Source: Narthecium ossifragum
Taxonomy: Eukaryota; Streptophyta; Magnoliopsida; Dioscoreales; Nartheciaceae
Direction of reading: 5' to 3'
NCBI GenBank assembly: GCA_963920575.1
Contig: OY986967.1
Location: forward strand, 10,472,061 to 10,536,060
Length of the DNA stretch: 64,000 nt
The notes under the pieces were generated by a model. That model worked only from the letters and a program-made list of their open reading frames with translations. It did not search any database and was not told the origin of the DNA. The position numbers and the translations under genes were made by a program. Positions 57,682 through 64,000 of the stretch are shown here, one piece after another (the stretch's first letter is position 1; each line of letters begins with the position of its first letter).

Positions 57682-57906
57682 TAGATGGTGTCTTGGAAGG
57701 GCTTAATAGTGGTCACGCACAGTGGTCACGTGAAGGCCACGTGACTTGTTTACCGTCACCCCATGTCAGACCGTCGGCACGTTAGATCCAAAACGACCGG
57801 TATAGTAACTTGGAGTATTTTTTGATAATTTTGGAACTACGTGTTACTAAACTACAAAACTTGGAAACTATAGGGTATCGAAGTGTTTTTTGGCCTTACT
57901 TGGAAT

Positions 57907-58381
57907 AAGAAAAAATATAGTGATAACAGTAGGTGGAATGCGAATAAATGAGACATGATTACTTGAAATAGAAAAAAGTGTTTGAGAATAAGTATGGGAA
58001 TAAGGGGTATTATTTTCTATTTAAATCCACTTGTCTTTCGATTTGTCAATCGAGGGACACTTTCGTGTTTGTTTACAAAGCGGGTCAAATTAATAAATTC
58101 GAGACGAAAATACCCCTCATCAACTCTCTCTCTCTCATCATTTAATGTCACCTCACACAATCACGAGAGAGAGACAGTTGTGACATCGTCTATCTTCTTC
58201 TCTCTCTCCCAGTCATTGATATCACTCTATCTCCCTCCACACTCTCTCTTATAGTGGTTGTCGTCATATTGTAATATAGAGTCCGAGGTTGCCGTCGACT
58301 CGGCGTCCGGTGGGAGAGAGGCGGTCGTCGCCGTCGCCGTCACCTATTAGAGAGAGGGAAGGGGGCTGCAGGAGGAGGGAG
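57907..58381. other. Host sequence right of the MULE, CT-rich, no gene found
   Basis: The left part continues the MITE-like sequence split by the MULE. The rest is CTCTCT-rich, then GC-rich (GCCGTCGCCGTC), resembling 60549 onward. The solo LTR at 58382 interrupts it. Confidence 0.4.
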
Positions 58382-60548
58382 TGTGAGGACCCGTCCCTCT
58401 ACTCCTGTGGCTCGTCGTGGACCGCAAGGGTAATTTGGTAAATTGCGCCTTGTCGGCTAGTTTCACACCCGCGTGTGCACACACTGACTATGTTTGTGGT
58501 AATGTTTGGCTAGAATGGTTAGTGGGACCCGGGATCGAAAGATCCGGGCTTAGGCTTGAGTTTTAGCCCAAGTCTAGCTTTCTGCACCTAAGGGATCGAT
58601 CTTCCTAGCTAAAAGATCGATCTCTTAGTGTCAGAAAGTCAAACCCGATTTGGCAAGGAAGATCGACTCTCTTGAGTTGGTTCGTTCGTCTATAAAACGA
58701 ACGAAACCTTTTCTTTTGATTTTTTTTAGAAATCCAAGATTTTAGCCGTGTTCTTTCTGAATTTGACTTCGTCTGAGGAAGATCTAAGGCCTAGTAGCTT
58801 GGATTGAAGCTGTTATTGCATTGGTAGGGATCCTACCTACAATCTTTCGGGTTTTTGGAGTTTTTCCGGTTCGAGTGTGATCTTTTGCTTAGATCTGTTA
58901 AAATACATGTTTGTTTTCCATGATTTCACCGGTTTTGGACTCGTGGTTTCTTGATCTACCAGATCCCAGAGTTTTGGGGGATTTGATTGTATTTTCCGGC
59001 GGTATTTCTCGCCGTCCGGTCGCCGGAGAACCCATTCAGATCGATCTCCCTTGAGGGAAGATCGATCCCTTCTGGGGCATCACGGCCAGCCCGAGCAAGA
59101 TCGATCCCTCAGTGGGAGAAGATCGATCCTTGCCTAGGTTGAGGTGGCGGGTTCCATGTCACGAAAAAGATCGATCCTTCTGGTGGAGAAGATCGATCTC
59201 CTTCGGTTGACAGGGACGAGTTTATCCCAAGTACTAAGAAGATCGATCCCCTTGGGAAGGGAGATCGATCTCTTAGTGGTTGAGGGGTGTTTTCAAGTTG
59301 CTTTTGTCCGCGGGGCTCTGTATGATGGTTTTCTCTACTGTTTTATATCTAGTACATATGTTTAAGCATGTTAGCCCTATAATAGGGGCAGTGGTGAACC
59401 GGGGGAGTGATGACTCCCGAGATATTTAGAATAAACGGGCGGGTAGCTCTACAGCTTTCCTTAGCCTTGCATGTCGGCGTGCGCCGAGGGCTTTATTTGT
59501 GATATCTGTGAGCAGTTGATTGTGGGGCTGATTCCCGATGCAGGTGTTTTGGTGGACTGCTGACAGTTGGTGGTAGTACCACTGTAGCAGTTCCTAGACC
59601 TTACTTATATGTTCACCACCCTGGGCCGGCAGGGTGCCGTGCCCAGACCTTGTTTGATATACAATCACATACTGATGAATGTTTATCTGTATATTCCTGT
59701 GTGTGCTCATAACATGCATTGTCTTGTGCATTAGTTGCATCTGTGTAGCACATTGGCGGTGGGTTAATCGCCGATCCGGGGCTTTCAGGTAGTCCGTATC
59801 TAGCTTTAGGACCGTTGTGGGTAGCTTGGTCCAGGACTCGATTTGTAGTATTCGGTCGATTTCGATGATAGGGTTAGATGACCTGAATACATATGGTTTG
59901 ATGTTTAGAGGTTGTGTCGACTGCAAGTTGAGTCTAAGGTGTAGCCGGTGTCCGGTGTTCTTGACTCTTGGGTCGAGGAGTGCCTACTCAGCGGTGTCCT
60001 TGCCCGCCAAACAGTGTTCAGTGTCCTGTTGTGAGTCTGCAGTGTTTTGGGCATGCGTTCACGGACTTCTGGTAGGGTTATGGGACCCTTGTATACACCC
60101 AGAGTAGACTTGGGGGGCGGCACTATTGTGTTCCCTCCCTTGTGAGTGTCGTAGTGTAGTTTCCCTGCTGAGCTTAGTGCTCACTCCTACCTGGGCTGCG
60201 TTTTGCAGGTGCTGGCACTAGCTCTTCTTCGGTCGCCCCTACCGGGCCGGGGTTTGGTGACGTGGCGGCGTCTGGCGGTGCTTGAGGTGCGGTGATCGTC
60301 AGTTATACCTTTTGTTTAGTTAGCCCCCTACGGGAGAGATTTTGTATAACTTTTACCCTGTTGAAGATTTTTATCTATTCAGTTTATGTTGTTTGAGGTT
60401 TGTGATTAATTGTATAATACAGGATGATTATGAATTGTTAGGGAGACCACTATAATTAGAGGGAAACCTCACCAAAATTTCCGCAGTAGGTTAGGTTCCG
60501 GTTCGCGTCGCCCGGCCCGGTTGGGCCTACGCGGGTCGGGGCGCGACA
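58382..60548 (+). mobile_element. Family 1-like solo LTR (2.17 kb)
   Basis: TGTGAGGACCCG...GGGTCGGGGCGCGACA, with exact target duplication gggag at 58377-58381 and 60549-60553. AATTTGGTAAATT is at 58432-58444, 50 bases from the start. GATCGATC motifs occur before the TATA box (58592-58625) and in the transcribed part (59040-59275). The sequence from 59030 to the end matches 12034-13508 in reverse. Confidence 0.93.
58681..58705 (+). promoter_or_regulatory. TATA box inside an inverted repeat (family 1 LTR)
   Basis: TTCGTTCGT (58681-58689), then CTATAAA, then ACGAACGAA (58697-58705). The arms are perfect, and TATAAAA lies in the loop. Compare 22326-22348. Confidence 0.6.
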
Positions 60549-61715
60549 GGGAGGAAGGAAGAAATTGTTACGGAAGAGAGAGAGCGAGGGAGGAAGAGAG
60601 TGGGAGAGAGTCGAGGGAGAGATTGGAGTGGGAGAGAGTGGAGGTATTCCATTATTTTGTACGAATTCCTTCATTTTTTGACAAAATACATCCATATTTC
60701 GAAGAATTCCTTCATTATTTTCTTTATTGTTCCGCTTTGTGTCATAAAGAGAGGGAGGGAGGCTGCGGGAAGGAGGAAAGAGGAAATTGTTAAGGAAGAG
60801 AGAGAGCGAGTGAGGAAGATAGTGGGAGAAAGGAAGGAATCCTTCAATTTTTAAGTGAGGAATCTTTCAATTTTTAAGTGAGGAATCCTTTAATTTTTAA
60901 TGAATACTTCAAGGAAGTGAGAGAAAGAGATTGGGTGGAGAGAGGAAGGTCGGAGAGAGAGAGATCGGGTGGAGAGAGGGAGGTTGTAATGGATTTAACT
61001 CTCAAGCTTTAGAGAGAGAGAGTGGATGCAGAGGGATGGAAAGAGAGTGGGAAAGGTGAGAGTGGATGGAGAGAGAGAGATCGGCTGGAGAGAGTGGGAG
61101 AGAGAGGGAGGGAGGGAGAGTGGGAAAGGAGAGAGTGGATGGAGCGATAGATCGACTGGAGAGAGAGTGGGAAAGGAAAGAGTGGATGGAGAGAGAGATC
61201 GGCTGGAGAGAGAGTGGGAGAGAGAGGGAGGGAGGGAGAGAGATGGGCTGGAGAGAAGGGGTGAGAGTGGATGGAGAGAGAGTGGGAGAGGAGAGAGGGG
61301 GAGATTAGAGGGATGCAGAGAGAGAGTGAGAGAGTGGATGGAGAGAGATGGAGAGAAAGGTAGGCAGGGAGAGAGAGAGAGGGATTACATTTAATGATGG
61401 TAGAGAGAGATTTTGGAGGGAGATGGGAGAGAAGAGGAGAGGCGGAGAGAGAGAGAGAGAAATTACTTAGTTATTTGAAGAGGAGAGGCAACAGAGAGTA
61501 TAAAGCATATGCATTTAATAATGTAAGGACACAGAGAATAAAGTTGGTGGATTTAATGATGTCGGAGGAGAGAGAGCACATCTGAATTCTCTGATATCTT
61601 CCCATGTCGCATCAAATTTACAAGGATTCCTTAGTTATTTGTGAGGATTACTTAGTTATTAGAAGTATTTCTTAATTATTTATGAGGATTGCTTAGTTAT
61701 TTGGAGGAGAGAGAG
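60549..61715. repeat. GA-rich microsatellite-like region
   Basis: Long runs of GAGAGA with recurring GTGGGAGAGAG and GGATGGAGAG motifs. Short AT-rich interruptions include CTTCAATTTTTAAGTGAGGAAT repeats at 60840-60900 and TTACTTAGTTATT repeats at 61630-61705. Open frames are Arg/Glu/Gly repeats, not genes. Confidence 0.85.
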
Positions 61716-62340
61716 TGATGGAAGATATCAGATGTCGGAGGAGAGAGAGGACATCCGGATTCTCTGATATCTTCCCCCCACCCTCTCTTTCTCTCTTCCG
61801 CCCCCTTCGCTCTCTCTCTCTCTTCCGCCCCCTCGCTCTTTCTCTCTCTCTTCCACCCCTCGCTCTCTTCTTCCGCCCCTTCACTCTCTCTCTCTCTCTC
61901 TCTCTTCCGCCCCCCTCGCTCTCTCTCTCTCCCCCCCTAAACTCTCTCTCTCTCTCTCTTCTGCCCTCTCTCTCACTTCCCCCCCCCCCCCTCTCTCTTC
62001 CGCCCCCTCCCTCTCTCTCTCCCCCCACCCCTCTCTCTCTCTTCCGCCCTCTCTCTCACTTCCGCCCACATCACCGGCGACGACTCCATCTCCGACCATC
62101 CATCACCTCTCCACTCCTCCTCCACCACCTCCTCCTCATCTCCTACCCCCTCTATTGCTGCAGAACCCCATCTCTCCTCCTCACCGTCGTCCCCCCTAAA
62201 CCTCGCGACCACCCCTCCCCCATCAACCGCAGCCACCATCACCATCCCCAACTCCGGCGGACCCCTCTCTCTCTCTCTCTCTCTTTCGTCATCATCACCC
62301 ACACACACACTCTCTCTCACTCTCCCCCTACTCACCTCGG
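61715..62340. repeat. CT-rich low-complexity region
   Basis: CTCTCT runs with TTCCGCCCC spacers (61780-62070), then C-rich sequence. A long plus-strand open frame (61715-62671) encodes Ser/Leu/Pro repeats and is best explained by the repeat itself. Confidence 0.85.
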
Positions 62341-62389
62341 ATCTCGCCCGGCCTCCCTCGCATCGTCCACCCTCGACCACGCCCGGCCT

Positions 62390-62730
62390 CCCTCGCCCCG
62401 TCCACCCTCGATGTCTCCATGTCCACCCGCCCCCTCGCCCCGGCCACCCTCGACGTCACCCCTCCCTCGCCCCGGCCACCCTCGACGTCGCCCCCTCCCT
62501 CGCCCCGTCCACCCTCGACCTCACCCCGTTATCCCTCACCCCATCCACCCTCGACGTCGCCCCGTCCACCCGCTCCCTCACCCCGGCCACCCTCGACGTC
62601 GCCCTGTCCACCCTCGATGTCGCCTCGTCCACCCTCAACGTTGCCCCCTCCCTCACCCCGTCCACCCTTGACCTCGCCCTGGCCTCCCTCGCCCCATCCA
62701 CCCTCGACCTCGCCAGGCCTCCAATGGATC
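62390..62730. repeat. Minisatellite with a CCTCGCCCCGTCCACCCTCG core
   Basis: The core repeats many times at intervals of about 18-40 bases with GACGTCGCCC or GACCTCACCC spacers. It encodes Pro/Ser/Arg repeats in one frame, but no gene is supported. Confidence 0.85.
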
Positions 62731-62779
62731 TCTCTCTCTCCAACCTCCCTCTCTCTACCCGATCTCCCTCGACTTCATC

Positions 62780-63290
62780 CGTGACTCACCGTCAGCTTCA
62801 TCCCGGCGACACCGGAAGGCGATCGCGTATGAGTGTGTGACTTTGTCCCGCCTTCTTCTCTCTCTCTTCCACCCCCCTCACTCTCTCTCTCCCCTCGCTC
62901 TCTCACTTCGTCGCCTCCTTTCCTCCTGCTTTCTACTCTGTTTCTCTTTCTCTTCTCCGTCGCCTCCTCCCCTCCGGCTCCGGCTCCCCTCTTCTCCGGC
63001 TCCTCCTCTCCTCCTGGCAATGGATCTAGAGGTTCTGGTCGCGGCGTAACTCTCGGCCAGATACCTCGCACGAGAATGTGCTCGCCGCCAGGAGCGTCCT
63101 CGGCGATGCCAATCCGCCTGACGATTGCGTCCACGCCGGACCGCGACCCCGAGTTCCAGCCCCCATCGGAATCCAGCGTCGATCCTCTCAACTCTGCCGT
63201 CTTCCACCTTCCAGGTCCCATCCGAACTCGGATCCGAGTACCCGAGACCCCACTGGGCAGGCGGTGCATGGATCGCTGAGCGCGCGGGTG
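62780..63290. other. CT-rich then GC-rich single-copy-looking DNA, no gene confirmed
   Basis: A plus-strand frame from 62833 runs to 63279. Its first half is CTCTCT low complexity, and the second half (about 63000-63279) encodes a more balanced sequence without a recognisable domain. A captured gene fragment is possible. Confidence 0.25.
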
Positions 63291-63570
63291 GCGCTCATGG
63301 GAACTCGTGGGCAGTGCGCATGGGAACCCGCGGGTGGCGGCGCATGGGAGAGCGCGGTTGGCATGGAGAAGAGCTACATGCATGGCAGCATGCATTGGGG
63401 AACAGAGCTGCATGCATAGGAGACATTTGGCCGCTTATGCGGGCGGCATGCACAGCATGCATGGGTGCGCACGGGCGGCACGCATAGAAGAACACGCAGG
63501 TGGCGTGCATGGGAGCACGGGCAACACATACCTGGCATGCATGTGGGTGCCATGCATGAAGAGCTGTATA
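63290..63570. repeat. GCATGC-rich irregular repeat
   Basis: CATGGGA and GCATGCA motifs recur about every 15-30 bases, with GCGGGTGGC-type spacers. There is no coding sign. Confidence 0.7.
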
Positions 63571-63599
63571 CGGAGGTCGGTCACCGGGGCTTTCAGTTC

Positions 63600-64000
63600 C
63601 TCTAGAGAGAGAGGTCGGGGAGAGAGAGAGAGGAGAAAGCAGGAGGAGAGGAGGCAGAAGAGAGAGAGAGAGCAGGGGCGGAAGAGAGAGAGAGCGCGAG
63701 GGGGCTGAAGAGAGAGAGAGAAGAGAGAAAGAGCGAGGGGGTGGAAGAGAGAGACAGAGCGAAGGGGGCGGAAGAGAGAGGGAGAGAGAGCGAGGGGGGA
63801 AGAAAGAGAGAAGAGAGAAAGAGTGACGGGGCGGAAGATAGAGAGAACGAAGGGGGCGGAAGAGAGAGAGAGAGAGCGAAGGGGTAGAAGAAGAGAGCGA
63901 GGGGGGGGGGGGAAGATAGAGAGAGAGAGAGAGAGAGAGAGCGAAGGGGTAGAAGAAGAGAGCGAGGGGGCGGAAGAGAGAGAGGGGGGCGGAAGATATC
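63600..64000. repeat. GA-rich microsatellite with GGGGGCGGAAG spacers
   Basis: GAGAGAGA runs separated by AGCGAGGGGG(C)GGAAG blocks continue to the window end. It is the strand complement of the CT-rich motif at 61780-62070. Confidence 0.9.

Larger units (their letters stand above)
46950..57895. mobile_element. Mutator-like element (MULE) with terminal inverted repeats and 11-bp target duplication
   Basis: The exact duplication TTACTTGGAAT is at 46939-46949 and 57896-57906. Terminal inverted repeats of about 91-92 bp (46950-47040 and 57804-57895) agree at roughly nine of ten positions. Removing nested LTRs 52074-55052 and 55499-57681 leaves about 5.8 kb. Genes are convergent: a GRF zinc finger gene on the plus strand from the left end and a MuDR-type transposase on the minus strand from the right end. 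That is the layout of maize MuDR. Sequence 55058-55498 is MULE DNA containing repeated GAAGCGGCGGAGGTG and GACGAAGCTAC motifs. The copy cannot be autonomous now because its transposase is broken. Confidence 0.93.

Noticed and set aside
61715..62671. Longest open reading frame in the window (318 codons)
   Set aside because: It is made of CTCTCT and CCTCGCCCC repeats giving Ser/Leu/Pro runs, and open frames occur on the opposite strand too. There is no domain.
62775..63413. Minus-strand frame of 212 codons
   Set aside because: It is GA-rich low complexity for much of its length, with no start context or domain.

Overview
This window is nuclear DNA of a flowering plant, from a repeat-dense part of a large genome. 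The evidence is many LTR retrotransposon LTRs, short TRIM elements, a CACTA transposon and a Mutator-like (MULE) transposon stacked inside one another, plus one intron-containing plant regulatory gene. The species cannot be named from the sequence. There are no bacterial-type operons, rRNA genes or tRNA genes. The only tRNA-like matches are primer-binding sites of retroelements.

Layout. 1-9045: a decayed Ty3-type element with its 3' LTR, cut by a solo LTR and itself lying in an older LTR. 9062-11856: a Tat/Athila-like 5' LTR with tRNA-Asp primer site, a gag remnant, an RNase H scrap and a TRIM. 12034-15507: LTR fragments and unclassified DNA. 15508-41689: a long minus-strand LTR, joined by inference, opened by nested insertions. 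These are a plus-strand solo LTR at 16077-27928 (holding four further elements), a CACTA element at 28669-32810, another LTR holding a TRIM that holds a solo LTR, and an LTR at 39129-41525. 41690-44449: unclassified, GC-rich and hAT-like DNA. 44450-45381: an apparently intact four-exon Aux/IAA gene on the minus strand. 46100-46810: a MITE-like AT-rich repeat. 46950-57895: a MULE with 11-bp target duplication, containing a GRF-zinc-finger gene, a broken MuDR-type transposase gene and two nested LTRs. 58382-60548: a solo LTR. 60549-64000: GA/CT microsatellites and minisatellites.

How it fits together. Target-site duplications make most insertion events explicit, and most LTRs are solo LTRs left by recombination. 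The Aux/IAA protein keeps the EAR repression motif and both PB1 halves (domains III and IV) but has no GWPP degron, so it should be a non-canonical, auxin-insensitive type. The MULE carries two convergent genes in the arrangement of maize MuDR, but with a GRF zinc finger gene in the mudrB position. The most unusual recurring signal is an inverted repeat, often GATCGATC-based, directly upstream of the TATA box in many LTRs. Its arms differ between copies, in places by compensating changes.
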